Assembly (NCBI GenBank): GCA_009840385.1
Contig: VXNX01000003.1
Location: 1 to 64,000, forward strand
Direction of reading: 5' to 3'
Source of the DNA: Candidatus Dadabacteria bacterium
GTDB taxonomy: Bacteria > Desulfobacterota_D > UBA1144 > Nemesobacterales > Nemesobacteraceae
Length of the DNA: 64,000 nucleotides
A program made the position numbers and the translations under genes. Under the pieces are notes generated by a model. The model was not told where the DNA came from. It worked only from the letters and a program-made list of their open reading frames with translations, and made no database searches. Below, piece after piece: positions 1-8,554 of this stretch; the stretch's first letter is position 1, and every line of letters begins with the position of its first letter.

Positions 1-43
1 GAGAAGAGCTTGTGTCAGTAGACACGAAGCTTGTGATAAGTGA

Positions 44-86
44 AAGAGGAGGGAAACCGGTAACGGTTATTCCTCCTCTTTTTTTT
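44..86 (+). terminator. Rho-independent terminator of an upstream plus-strand transcript
   Basis: A 9-bp perfect stem (AAGAGGAGG at 44-52 with CCTCCTCTT at 72-80) encloses a second small hairpin (AACCG/CGGTT, 55-68) and is followed by a T run at 79-86. The gene it ends lies left of the window. A further imperfect 10-bp hairpin sits just before it (7-16 with 21-31, one bulged G). The first 40 bases hold stops at 19-21 and 41-43 in two frames, so the end of the upstream gene cannot be fixed. It could also be the 3' end of an RNA gene. Confidence 0.75.
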
Positions 87-93
87 GTGCCTT

Positions 94-1305
94 TTAACGC
101 CAGAGAGGGCTGAATACGAGCCCGGAGAGGATTTTCGGGTAGAAGTAGGTGGTCTTGTGAGGCATCTTGGTTCCGTCGAGAACAACTTCGAATATGTCTT
201 CTGATTTCAGCTTGGGAAGAAGGAATCCGGCCTCGAATTCTCCGTTGTGCACGTTCTCGAATACTTCCTCCGGGAACTTGGAGTACCGCACGCCGGCCTT
301 GTCTTCTTCTATGAGTTTTCCGAATACCTGACTGTGAAGAATTATCACGGCTAGGTTCTCATATTCCTTTTCGCGCGTTGCCCTGGGGGTAAGTCTGAAG
401 GTTCTCTCGGGATCTTTGGTTACAACGGATATCTGGTCTGCCCCAAGATCAAGCGAGTGCTCAAGCGCTACTCTCTCGACTTCAAAATCTTCCCGAAGAT
501 TATCGATCAGGTTCACCCCGGCACTTCTTGCAATTCTGTGCGTGGGGTTGATTATAAGCCCTTGGCCTTCTCCTCTCGAGAGGTAAGTCATTACGTAGTC
601 CCAGGGCATCGGTCCTGAATTTCCCCCCGTTTCTTTCCTCCTGAGATTTCTGAAGTTTATAGAGGTTTCGTAGCGGTGATGGCCGTCCGCGATCAAAATG
701 GACTTGTCTTCGAGCAGGTTTTTTACCCGCCGTATGATTCTTGGATCGGATATTTTCCAAAGAGTATTTCTTATTCCTTCTTCAAAAGTAACGTCCACAA
801 GCGGTTTCCCTATGCTCTCGTCTATGTCTTCCTCGATTTTTCCTGAAGCATCGGGGTAGACGCAGAAAATCTGGCTCAGGTTCGAGTTGCACGCGATTGT
901 GAGCGCCAGGCGGTCTTCTTTGTGTTTTCTGAAAGTCTGTTCATGCGGCAGGACAATTCTTTTGTCGAAATCTTCAACCTTTACGTTCGCTATGAACCCT
1001 TTTCTTGTGAAGCGTTCTCCCTCAAACTCAAAATCCTGATAATAAGGATAAATTGACGGCTCATCGTCCCTTATGAGCACCCTGTCCCGAAGCCACTTCG
1101 AATAAATCTCCTTTGCGTTTTCGTAGCGCTCCTTGCCTTCTCCTTCGGGCAGTTCAATCCTCACGGCGTTGAAAGGACTTTTGGCGTAGAGTTCCTCGCG
1201 TTGCCGCGGACTTATGACATCGTAGGGGGGGGCGATGACTTTTGAGAAATCCCCGACCGCCTCTTCGTTATATCTTATGCCTCTGAAAGGTTCTATCTCA
1301 GCCAT
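94..1305 (-). CDS. DUF1015 family protein
   Basis: The 403-residue protein matches the DUF1015 family (about 400 residues) over its full length. The N-terminus reads PFRGIRYNEE followed by an APPYDVIS motif, and the family hallmark ADGHHRYET lies near residue 205. The family is soluble and cytosolic; I do not assign a reaction. The ATG at 1305 overlaps the end of the upstream tsaC-like gene by 8 bp, so the two are probably translationally coupled. No truncation is seen. Confidence 0.85.
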   Translation of the reverse strand: MAEIEPFRGIRYNEEAVGDFSKVIAPPYDVISPRQREELYAKSPFNAVRIELPEGEGKERYENAKEIYSKWLRDRVLIRDDEPSIYPYYQDFEFEGERFTRKGFIANVKVEDFDKRIVLPHEQTFRKHKEDRLALTIACNSNLSQIFCVYPDASGKIEEDIDESIGKPLVDVTFEEGIRNTLWKISDPRIIRRVKNLLEDKSILIADGHHRYETSINFRNLRRKETGGNSGPMPWDYVMTYLSRGEGQGLIINPTHRIARSAGVNLIDNLREDFEVERVALEHSLDLGADQISVVTKDPERTFRLTPRATREKEYENLAVIILHSQVFGKLIEEDKAGVRYSKFPEEVFENVHNGEFEAGFLLPKLKSEDIFEVVLDGTKMPHKTTYFYPKILSGLVFSPLWR

Positions 1306-1915
1306 GGAGAATCTTCTCTATCTCGGTTGCGGAAAGATCGCCTTCTCTGATAATCTGGGGCGGCGTGGTCGTTAGATTCACTATCGCGGAACCCATTGAA
1401 GGTGGAAGGGTACCAGAATCCACGATAACATCAATTCCGCTCGGAAAGTCCCTGCGGATATCGGCGAACCGGTTGGAATTTTCTCTGCCGCTTATGTTAG
1501 CGCTCGTTGAGGTTATCGGTTCCCCCACGCGGCTGAGGATCTCTTTTACGAAGGGGGAAGGGGAGATTCTTGCCGCGACGGAATCTCTTCCCCCGGAAAC
1601 CTCTTCGGGAAATGCGGATTTCGGATGCAGTATAAGCGTGAGAGGCTTCTGGCTTCTGGAATATCTTTCTAGCAGCTCCGAGGGAACGTGGAAGTGGCGG
1701 TCAAGCATCTCCTCATCCCTTATCAGGACTATGAGACCCTTTTGCCCGGACCTCCTTTTTATCCTCACTATTCTCCTGCAGGCCTCTTGGTTAAACGCAA
1801 GACAGCCAATTCCGTAGAGAGTCTCGGTCGGGTATATGATCACTCCTCCGCCCGTAAGGCAGGCGGATACTCTATCGAGTACGAGCGGGTCGTTTTCTTT
1901 TATGATCTCAGTCAA
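1298..1915 (-). CDS. tsaC: Threonylcarbamoyl-AMP synthase, Sua5/YciO/YrdC family
   Basis: Makes L-threonylcarbamoyladenylate from threonine, bicarbonate and ATP, the first step of the t6A37 tRNA modification, in the cytosol. The 205-residue protein has the YrdC motif PTETLYGIG at 29-37, a basic KRR stretch near 53, and STSAN near 137. The length fits TsaC without the C-terminal Sua5 domain. The start is TTG at 1915, with no clear Shine-Dalgarno. It is the first gene of a two-gene minus-strand unit with the DUF1015 gene and is divergent from glcD. A YciO-type paralogue is the alternative. Confidence 0.88.
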   Translation of the reverse strand: MTEIIKENDPLVLDRVSACLTGGGVIIYPTETLYGIGCLAFNQEACRRIVRIKRRSGQKGLIVLIRDEEMLDRHFHVPSELLERYSRSQKPLTLILHPKSAFPEEVSGGRDSVAARISPSPFVKEILSRVGEPITSTSANISGRENSNRFADIRRDFPSGIDVIVDSGTLPPSMGSAIVNLTTTPPQIIREGDLSATEIEKILHG

Positions 1916-1942
1916 TTTTTCGTGGTTGCCGGGTTGCGATAT

Positions 1943-1969
1943 ACTATAAGTTTAACAATGGGTTTGCAA
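1943..1969 (-). promoter_or_regulatory. Candidate promoter for tsaC
   Basis: On the minus strand TTGCAA (1969-1964), a 15-base spacer and TATAGT (1948-1943) lie 27 bases before the TTG start of tsaC. The region overlaps the 5' end of the divergent glcD gene, whose own likely -10 (TATACT, 1940-1945) is adjacent. Prediction from sequence only. Confidence 0.4.
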
Positions 1970-3445
1970 GCCGCAAAAAGAGACGGAAGATGGAAGTCCC
2001 GTATCGCTTCGGAACTCGCAGCAATACTGGGTGCCGAGGCGGTTATCTCCGCCGAAGATGAACTGATCGCCTATGAAAGCGACGGGCTTACGGGATACAG
2101 GGTTAAGCCTGTTTTCGTCGTTCTGCCTTCAAGTGCAGAGGAAGTTTCCCGGGTCGTAGGGCTCTGTAGTCGCGAAAAAATTCCTTTCGTTCCAAGAGGA
2201 GCGGGAACTGGGCTGTCCGGGGGTGCTCTTCCGAGCCGGGAAGGGATAGTTATATCGCTTTCAAGAATGAACAGAATTCTCGACGTGGATATCCCGAACC
2301 GCGTAGTTGTGGTCGAACCCGGGGTGGTAAATATCTCCGTGACCGATGCGGTAAGCGCCGAGGGATTTTACTACGCCCCCGATCCTTCAAGCCAAATCGT
2401 GTGCACTATAGGAGGCAACGTTGCGGAGAACTCGGGGGGAGTCCATTGTCTTAAGTACGGAGTAACGACCAATCACGTGCTTGGAGTGGAGATGGTTTTA
2501 CCTGACGGTGCAGTGGTTACGCTCGGGGGTCCTACCCCGGAGAGTTTAGGATACGATCTTCTCTCGCTCGTGGTCGGAAGCGAGGGGCTGTTGGGCATCG
2601 TTACCAAGGTCTTTTTGAGGATAATAAAGAAGCCTCAGCTCGTTAAAACCCTCTTTGCCTCGTTTGAGAGGATTGAAGATGCCGGGGCATCGGTCTCCGC
2701 GATTATTTCTTCCGGGGTAATTCCCGCGGGGATGGAGATCATGGACAATCTTAGCATAAACGCTGTTGAATCCACCGTGGGCGCCGGATACCCGAGGGAT
2801 GCCGGAGCGATTCTTCTAGTGGAGCTTGACGGGCCGGGGGCGGAAGTTAATGCGCAGGTTCCGGCCGTAAACCGGATACTTCGGGAGAACAACGCGATTG
2901 AAATAAAACTGGCGGCGGATGAAAACGAAAGGCAGCTTTTCTGGAAGGGACGTAAAAGCGCGTTTGCCGCCATGGGGAAAATAAGTCCCGGATACTATGT
3001 CCAGGACGGGGTAATACCCAGGAGCAGTCTCGCCAGGGTTCTCGGAGAGATAGGAGAGCTTGGCAGTCGGTACGGTCTTCGGGTGGCGAACGTCTTTCAC
3101 GCTGGAGACGGAAATCTTCATCCGTTGGTGCTTTATGATCCCGAAATTGAAGGGGAATCTGAGAAAGCTGAGGAACTTTCCGGGGAAATTCTCAGGGTAT
3201 GCGTTGATGTCGGCGGGAGCATTACGGGAGAGCACGGCGTCGGGTTTGACAAGAAGAGATTTCTTCCGCTTATGTTCAGTGAACAGGAAATAGACACGAT
3301 GAATCTGGTGCGGTGCACTTTTGATGAGGAAGGGCTCTGCAACCCCGGCAAAGTGTTTCCGACGCCGAGAACGTGCGTTGAGCCCGGGATGCGGAAGCAC
3401 GGTTCCGAAGCTCCTCCGTCAAAGGAAATGGGGGAGCTTTTCTAG
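1958..3445 (+). CDS. glcD: Glycolate/D-lactate-type FAD-linked oxidase subunit
   Basis: Catalytic flavin subunit of a glycolate oxidase-type complex, oxidising a 2-hydroxy acid. The protein is 495 residues, close to E. coli GlcD. An FAD-binding_4 domain carries PRGAGTGLSGG at 79-89. The FAD-oxidase C-terminal domain carries HAGDGNLHP near 375 and GEHGVG near 425. The frame is open upstream to 1688, but the ATG at 1958 gives the normal N-terminus and avoids overlap with tsaC. No Shine-Dalgarno precedes it; TATACT at 1940-1945 lies 12 bases before the ATG, suggesting a leaderless mRNA. It is followed by glcE, a DUF3891 gene and glcF. Confidence 0.92.
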   Translation: MGLQAAKRDGRWKSRIASELAAILGAEAVISAEDELIAYESDGLTGYRVKPVFVVLPSSAEEVSRVVGLCSREKIPFVPRGAGTGLSGGALPSREGIVISLSRMNRILDVDIPNRVVVVEPGVVNISVTDAVSAEGFYYAPDPSSQIVCTIGGNVAENSGGVHCLKYGVTTNHVLGVEMVLPDGAVVTLGGPTPESLGYDLLSLVVGSEGLLGIVTKVFLRIIKKPQLVKTLFASFERIEDAGASVSAIISSGVIPAGMEIMDNLSINAVESTVGAGYPRDAGAILLVELDGPGAEVNAQVPAVNRILRENNAIEIKLAADENERQLFWKGRKSAFAAMGKISPGYYVQDGVIPRSSLARVLGEIGELGSRYGLRVANVFHAGDGNLHPLVLYDPEIEGESEKAEELSGEILRVCVDVGGSITGEHGVGFDKKRFLPLMFSEQEIDTMNLVRCTFDEEGLCNPGKVFPTPRTCVEPGMRKHGSEAPPSKEMGELF

Positions 3446-3493
3446 CAGCGCCGGGGCCTTGTTCTCAGTACATGGTCCGGCCGTTTGAAGAAA

Positions 3494-4804
3494 ATGTCCT
3501 ACGTAGCAGAACTCTCCAAGATGGTTTCAAGTTTCCATGTTCCGGGTTCCGGGGATGTAGACCCTGGTGTCCCGGAATTCGGTTTCTCTCCCGAAATAGT
3601 TCTTTATCCTGAAACCGTCGAGGAGGTATCCCGGGTCCTCAGATTCGCCTCGCGAAACGGCATCCGGGTTTTTCCTTTTGCGGGAGGGACCAAGCTTTTT
3701 CTCGGCAACCCGGTCGGGACGGTTGGTGCGGCGCTCTCGCTCAAGCGTCTTTGCAGGGTGCTGTTTCACGAGCCTTCCGACATGGTTTCCACGGTCCAGT
3801 GTGGTATGGAGGTCAGGGAGTTTCAGGAGGCGGTCGGGTGTGAGAATCAGCTTTTTCCGGTGGACCCGCCCCGTCTTGCCTCCGGGGCGACCGTGGGGGG
3901 ACTTGTGTCATCGAATCTTTGCGGCCCCATGAGCACCAGATACGGTACTTGCAGGGAACTTATTCTGGGAGTCAAGGCTGTGAGGGCCGACGGCGAGGTG
4001 ATAAACTTGGGAGGAAAGGTGGTTAAAAACGTGGCGGGTTACGATATCCCCAAACTTATGGTGGGTTCGCTCGGAACCCTGTGCGTTTTGGCGGAAGCAA
4101 CTTTCAGGCTCTACCCAAGACAGCCCTTCTCCAGGACCGTTGTCCTGAGCTTCGATGACCATGTTTCCTGTTCCCGGGCCGCGCGGACGATTCTTGCCGC
4201 TGATGTTGTTCCCACGTGCTTTGAAATACTGGATGAAAAGCTCTCCTCGGAGCTCGGGGCTTCGCAGGAGGCGAAAAGGAGCATCCTGCTTAGGTTCGAC
4301 AGCTTCGAAGAGGCCGTAATGGATCAGATAAAACAGGTGAGGGAAGCGACTTCGGGCCAGACCGCCGCTTTCGTGGAGATGGACGATGAGCGTTCGCGGG
4401 AGTTATGGGATTCGGTAAGGGAGTTCCCGTTTTCCCTGGAGGGAGGGTTTTCTTCCAAGCTTACTCTCCCCGTAACGGGTTCGATAGAGGTTCTCTCCGA
4501 TATTGAGAGCGTTCCGGCAATCTCGGGAGTCACGGTGCGTTGTCTTTCAAGGCCCGCCAGAGGAGTCGCGCTTGTTTCTGTAAGCGGCGAGGATGAAGGG
4601 GCGGTCGAAGCGGCGCGTCTTCTTGAAAATTTTTCTGATTCGTTCGGGGGCCGTATCATGTTCTCGGGAATTCCCAGCGGACTCAGGGAGAGGATAAAGG
4701 CGTGGGGAGATTTTGGAGAATCTCTCTTTCTTATGAAAAACATCAAGCAGCGTTTTGATCCCGGGGGCATACTGCCCGGCGAAAAGATATTCGACGCGAA
4801 CTGA
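3494..4804 (+). CDS. glcE: Glycolate oxidase FAD-binding subunit GlcE
   Basis: Second FAD-binding subunit of the GlcDEF complex. The 436-residue protein has the FAD-binding_4 fold with FAGGTKLFLG near residue 60 and a nucleotide-contacting stretch around GGKVVKNVAGYD. It is somewhat longer than E. coli GlcE (about 350), with the extra length in the C-terminal half. The start is ATG at 3494; a TTG nine bases upstream (3485) is an alternative and neither has a strong Shine-Dalgarno. It lies between glcD (48 bp gap) and the DUF3891 gene (11 bp gap), all co-directional. Confidence 0.85.
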   Translation: MSYVAELSKMVSSFHVPGSGDVDPGVPEFGFSPEIVLYPETVEEVSRVLRFASRNGIRVFPFAGGTKLFLGNPVGTVGAALSLKRLCRVLFHEPSDMVSTVQCGMEVREFQEAVGCENQLFPVDPPRLASGATVGGLVSSNLCGPMSTRYGTCRELILGVKAVRADGEVINLGGKVVKNVAGYDIPKLMVGSLGTLCVLAEATFRLYPRQPFSRTVVLSFDDHVSCSRAARTILAADVVPTCFEILDEKLSSELGASQEAKRSILLRFDSFEEAVMDQIKQVREATSGQTAAFVEMDDERSRELWDSVREFPFSLEGGFSSKLTLPVTGSIEVLSDIESVPAISGVTVRCLSRPARGVALVSVSGEDEGAVEAARLLENFSDSFGGRIMFSGIPSGLRERIKAWGDFGESLFLMKNIKQRFDPGGILPGEKIFDAN

Positions 4805-4815
4805 GGATATAGATT

Positions 4816-5610
4816 ATGATAAGAAGAGAATCCGACGAGGGATGGGTGCTCATAGCGCAGCCGGACCACGCTTTTCTTTCTTCGAGAATAATGAATTTCT
4901 GGGGTAATGAGGATTTTGAGACCATCACCCCCAGAGATAAGGTGATGCTGGCCATAAGGGAACATGACTGCGGATGGGAGAAGGTGGATTCTGCGGCTGA
5001 TTTCAACCCGGAAAACGGCTATCCGAGAAACTTCATGGAGATGCGTACCGAGAGCCAGTTTGAGATCTGGTCTGAGTGTTTTGAGAGACATCTGGGCGAG
5101 CATCCATACGCCTGCGCTCTTATAGCGCTTCACTTCTCCGAATTTAACGAGAGGAACATATCGAGGAATCCGGGCGATAAAGCGGCCGTTTCGCTTAGAA
5201 ACAAGATCAGGGGGTTCCTGCGCCGGGACCTTGGGATCAGGGTTGGAGAGGGGAGCCTGAACGGATATCTTCCCGCTGATATCCGGACTAATCTCAGATT
5301 TCTTCAGGTGGGCGACATAATATCGCTCGCTCTTTGCCACGGAACAAGATCAGTCACGATTCGGGACGTTCCGGTTAACTACCTTGGAGATACAACGGAG
5401 ATAAACCTGTCCTCAGAGGACGGACTTAACTATACGGTCTCTCCAAATCCTTTTTCGCAGGACTCTCTTCGCTTTGATATATCCGGCAGAAAGCTTGAGA
5501 AAAAATCGTTCGGCGAAGAGGCGGAGTTAAAAGAAGCGTTTCACCGGGCGGACGGCGAAACTTTTGACCTCTCGATTTCCTCGAAGGTGGAGGGACGCAA
5601 TGTCGCTTGA
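4816..5610 (+). CDS. DUF3891 family protein within the glycolate oxidase operon
   Basis: The 264-residue soluble protein matches DUF3891. Conserved polar residues follow an HD-like order: His18 (QPDH), His50-Asp51 (REHDCGW) and His106 (ALHFSEF). A metal-dependent phosphohydrolase-like fold is therefore possible, but this is inference and no reaction is known to me. It sits between glcE and glcF, 11 bp after glcE and overlapping glcF by 11 bp, so it is translated with the oxidase subunits and probably has a linked role. Confidence 0.8.
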   Translation: MIRRESDEGWVLIAQPDHAFLSSRIMNFWGNEDFETITPRDKVMLAIREHDCGWEKVDSAADFNPENGYPRNFMEMRTESQFEIWSECFERHLGEHPYACALIALHFSEFNERNISRNPGDKAAVSLRNKIRGFLRRDLGIRVGEGSLNGYLPADIRTNLRFLQVGDIISLALCHGTRSVTIRDVPVNYLGDTTEINLSSEDGLNYTVSPNPFSQDSLRFDISGRKLEKKSFGEEAELKEAFHRADGETFDLSISSKVEGRNVA

Positions 5611-6895
5611 GAGTGCTTTTGACGATACGGACCGGCCGAGCGGGAAGATAATACAGGACTGCGTTCACTGCGGCTTCTGTCTTTCATCCTGTCCCACCTA
5701 CCTGGAAACCGGGAACGAACTTGATTCTCCTAGAGGGAGAATACATCTGATAAAGGCCGCGGAGGAAGGAAGAATCCCTATGGGGACCTCGCTTGTAAAA
5801 CACCTTGACCTGTGCCTTGGATGTCTCGCCTGTGAAACCGCGTGCCCATCGGGAGTCAAGTACGGGAGTCTCATAGAGATGTCCAGGGGGCAGATTGAAA
5901 GGAGATTCAAGAGGGGATTTGGGGAAAAGATGCTGAGGGCCTTTATCTTCAGCGTTTTTCCATATCCCCGAAGACTGAGGTTTCTTCTGCCGTTTGTCTA
6001 TCTGGTGAAAGCGCTTGGCCTAAAGAGAGTTTTCCCGTCGGCTCTTCTGAATAGGATAAGTCTCTCGGGTTCTTCCATGTTCCACATGCTCCCTGAAATA
6101 AGCTCCGCTTTCGGGGAAACCCTTGCGGCTTCTTATCCGGCTGTTGGAGAGAGAAAAAAGAGAGTCGCTCTTCTGAGTGGCTGCGTTCAGGGGGTCTTTT
6201 TTCCGGAGATAAACAGGGCCACGGTAGAAGTGCTTTGCGCAAGCGGGTGCGAAGTTTTTGTTCCGCAGAATCAAGGATGCTGCGGGGCTCTCTCCGTTCA
6301 CTCCGGAAGGCTTGAGGAAGGAAGGGGATTCGCGAGAAAACTCGTGGATCTTTTCGATGCCGTTGACGTAGACGCCATAGTTGTTAATTCCGCCGGATGC
6401 GGTTCGACCATGAAGGAGTACGTCGAGCTTCTGCGCGAGGATCCGGTTTACTTCGATGCCGCGGCGCGGCTTTCAGCAAAAACGGTGGACCTCATGGAAT
6501 TTCTTTCGGATACGGGAATCGGCGCGCGACTGCATCCTCTTGATATAAAGGTTACTTACCAGGACGCGTGCCATATTGTCCATGGCCAGGGGATACGATC
6601 TGCTCCAAGGGAACTTCTGGCAAGTGTTCCGGGGCTTAGGTTTACCGAAATGTTGCGATCCGATCACTGCTGCGGGAGTGCCGGGATATATAATATCGTG
6701 CAGCCGGAGATGTCCTCCAGACTTCTCTCGGGGAAAATACGCGAGATAGAGAAAACCGGCGCCGATTATCTGGCCGTCGGGAATCCCGGGTGCATGATAC
6801 AAATCCGCAGGGGATTACTCGGCTCAGATTCCCGAACCAAAGTTATACATCCCGTAGAGATTCTTAACTGGTCGCTGAAAGGCGGTATCAGTTAA
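5600..6895 (+). CDS. glcF: Glycolate oxidase iron-sulfur subunit
   Basis: Carries electrons from the GlcD/GlcE flavins towards the respiratory chain. Two ferredoxin-type 4Fe-4S motifs are intact: Cys21, 24, 27, 31 and Cys72, 75, 78, 82. Two CCG-domain repeats follow, containing CCGALS and CCGSAG. The protein is 431 residues, against about 407 in E. coli. ATG 5600 is chosen because GGTGGAGGG lies just upstream; an in-frame ATG at 5564 lacks such a site. It overlaps the DUF3891 gene by 11 bp and is the last gene of the operon. Confidence 0.9.
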   Translation: MSLESAFDDTDRPSGKIIQDCVHCGFCLSSCPTYLETGNELDSPRGRIHLIKAAEEGRIPMGTSLVKHLDLCLGCLACETACPSGVKYGSLIEMSRGQIERRFKRGFGEKMLRAFIFSVFPYPRRLRFLLPFVYLVKALGLKRVFPSALLNRISLSGSSMFHMLPEISSAFGETLAASYPAVGERKKRVALLSGCVQGVFFPEINRATVEVLCASGCEVFVPQNQGCCGALSVHSGRLEEGRGFARKLVDLFDAVDVDAIVVNSAGCGSTMKEYVELLREDPVYFDAAARLSAKTVDLMEFLSDTGIGARLHPLDIKVTYQDACHIVHGQGIRSAPRELLASVPGLRFTEMLRSDHCCGSAGIYNIVQPEMSSRLLSGKIREIEKTGADYLAVGNPGCMIQIRRGLLGSDSRTKVIHPVEILNWSLKGGIS

Positions 6896-6916
6896 GAAAA
6901 ACCAGGGGTTCTTAAC
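6891..6916. terminator. Dyad between convergent glcF and HU genes
   Basis: A perfect 8-bp inverted repeat (GTTAAGAA 6891-6898, TTCTTAAC 6909-6916) contains the stop codons of both converging genes. There is no T run after it on either strand, so termination efficiency is doubtful. It may only reflect the paired TAA stops. Confidence 0.3.
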
Positions 6917-7202
6917 CCAGTACAGAGTCCTTACAGGCTTTTGCAACCCTGAATTTCAGGACTTTTCTGGCTGGTATGCTGATTACTTCACCGGTGGCGG
7001 GATTTCTTCCCATTCTGGCACTACGATTACTGATAACCAGTTTGCCGACTCCGGGAATGGTGAATTCTCCTTTTGCTTTTACTTCCTCACATGCAATTGA
7101 CGCTATAGCGTCTATCACGGTTCTGGCTGTTGCCTTTGTTATTCCCGCCTTCTCTGCTAGGCTGCTTGAAAGCTGGGATTTTGTTAATGGTTTTCCGTTC
7201 AT
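6912..7202 (-). CDS. HU/IHF-family DNA-binding protein
   Basis: Small histone-like nucleoid protein that bends DNA as a dimer. The 96 residues contain the family signature GRNPATGE near residue 65 and a C-terminal basic KVLKFRVAKA strand; the IPGVGKL loop is typical. Two in-frame ATGs exist, at 7208 and 7202. AAGGAGG directly abuts the first and lies 6 bases from the second, so 7202 is preferred. It converges on glcF. A sigma-70-like promoter lies upstream (7232-7260). Confidence 0.9.
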   Translation of the reverse strand: MNGKPLTKSQLSSSLAEKAGITKATARTVIDAIASIACEEVKAKGEFTIPGVGKLVISNRSARMGRNPATGEVISIPARKVLKFRVAKACKDSVLG

Positions 7203-7231
7203 TAACATCCTCCTTAAGATTTCCTTAATAA

Positions 7232-7260
7232 ATTATCTGAGTATTTGGGCTAAAAGTCAA
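7232..7260 (-). promoter_or_regulatory. Candidate sigma-70 promoter of the HU gene
   Basis: On the minus strand TTGACT (7260-7255), a 17-base spacer and GATAAT (7237-7232) precede the HU ribosome-binding site. This is the closest match to the classical consensus in the window. Confidence 0.5.
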
Positions 7261-7276
7261 TCATTATTATCGGTTG

Positions 7277-7303
7277 TTGCGAAACGTAGGCGTTCTTGAT
7301 ACT
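7277..7303 (+). promoter_or_regulatory. Possible promoter of the RND adaptor gene
   Basis: TTGCGA (7277-7282), a 15-base spacer and GATACT (7298-7303) lie about 45 bases before the ATG at 7349. Weak match; a TATAGC at 7305-7310 is an alternative -10. Confidence 0.25.
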
Positions 7304-7348
7304 GTATAGCTACCTCATTTCATTTGGATTTTTGGAGTGGAAGGCTAG

Positions 7349-8488
7349 ATGAGATCTTGGTTCAGGGAAAAAAGAAAAAGCAACTGGTTGGTTCTATTCT
7401 TAATATTATTCGGGTTTCTTTTTGTGCTCGTTTTCCTGTATGCCAGATTTCTTCACGAAAGGGAATCGGATGCGCAACACCACTCTGAGGAGAACGCGTA
7501 CAGGCCCGTAAAGGTAATAACGCCTGTTCCGTCTTCGGGTTCGATCTACACCGAAGTTCTCGGAAGAGTCCGTGGCAAGCAGACCGTCTTGGTCCGCGCG
7601 ACCGTTTCGGGATGGGTAAAGCGGGTAGATTCCGGCCGGGGCCAGGAAATTGAAAAAGACGGAATAATCCTCGAGCTTTACGATTACCGTGTGGAAACCC
7701 GGCTTGACGAAGCAAAGTACAACCTTGAATCCGCCAGGGGAAAGTTTGCCGAGGCTGACAGAGTATACCAAAGGAACACGGCTCTTTTCGAGAAGGGAAT
7801 AGTGTCTGAGGATGAGACCGAAGCGTCGCGAAACCTGCTTGAAACCGCTTCGGCCGGTGTAAAGGCGCTTGAAGCTTCTTACAACAGAGCCAAGTGGAAT
7901 TACGAAAACCTCAAAATCCGTTCCCCTATCCAGGGTCAGATCGTTGAAATCGTTCCAGACATAGGGCAGGAAACAAGAAGCGGGGACGTGGTAGCGAAGG
8001 TCGTTAACCTAAGCGGCAGGAAAGTAATAGCCGGTGTGGACGTGTCTGTTGCCAGAAGCGTCAAACGGGGAGATGCCCTTGAGGTATCCCTTGCAAGAGA
8101 CGGCACTGTGGAAACTGTCACGGGCGAAGTTGACGGCGTGAGTCCGGGCTCTGATGATTTCTCGGGCACCTACGATATCGAGATTGCCATATCCGACCCC
8201 TCGATAAAATGGTGGCCCGGGGAAATGGTTTCCGTAAGAATACCGGTGCAGAAGCTTGATAATGTAGTCAGAATTCCCAAGACGGCTGTCTTGTCCGACA
8301 GCAGGGAAGCTTTCTCTTTCGTGCTGGTTGAAAAAAACGGAGAAGTTCTGAAGGTTAAGGTGATGCCCACTTGGATCGACGACAGCTCGGCCTACATATC
8401 TTTTGCCTCGCTTCCCGAAGATTCCAGAATTATAACCGAGGGGAACTTCGGCCTGCTTCCTGGTCATCCGGTAAGGGTTGTCGACTGA
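7349..8488 (+). CDS. RND efflux periplasmic adaptor (HlyD/MFP family)
   Basis: Periplasmic membrane-fusion subunit linking an inner-membrane RND pump to an outer-membrane channel. The 379-residue protein has a hydrophobic N-terminal anchor at about 14-33. A first barrel-sandwich half follows (near 65-100), then an alpha-hairpin coiled coil (about 105-160), the second sandwich half (KIRSPIQGQI near 185) and a beta barrel. GGAGTGGAAGG precedes the ATG at 7349. Its likely partner pump is about 6 kb downstream (14412) rather than adjacent, and no TolC-like gene is present here. Confidence 0.85.
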   Translation: MRSWFREKRKSNWLVLFLILFGFLFVLVFLYARFLHERESDAQHHSEENAYRPVKVITPVPSSGSIYTEVLGRVRGKQTVLVRATVSGWVKRVDSGRGQEIEKDGIILELYDYRVETRLDEAKYNLESARGKFAEADRVYQRNTALFEKGIVSEDETEASRNLLETASAGVKALEASYNRAKWNYENLKIRSPIQGQIVEIVPDIGQETRSGDVVAKVVNLSGRKVIAGVDVSVARSVKRGDALEVSLARDGTVETVTGEVDGVSPGSDDFSGTYDIEIAISDPSIKWWPGEMVSVRIPVQKLDNVVRIPKTAVLSDSREAFSFVLVEKNGEVLKVKVMPTWIDDSSAYISFASLPEDSRIITEGNFGLLPGHPVRVVD

Positions 8489-8554
8489 TCTTCAATTAAT
8501 GTCGCCGTGCCCGTTTTTGGTCGGGAGGTTTTACTCTCCCCAGGGTGTGCGGGT

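Noticed and set aside
3-113. Open frame through the left-edge terminator that could be the tail of an upstream gene
   Set aside because: It reads through a strong terminator hairpin and runs into the end of the DUF1015 gene; two other frames stop before the hairpin, so no choice is supported.
4324-5340. 338-codon minus-strand frame
   Set aside because: Antisense to glcE and the DUF3891 gene, Ser/Pro/Arg-rich shadow without motifs.
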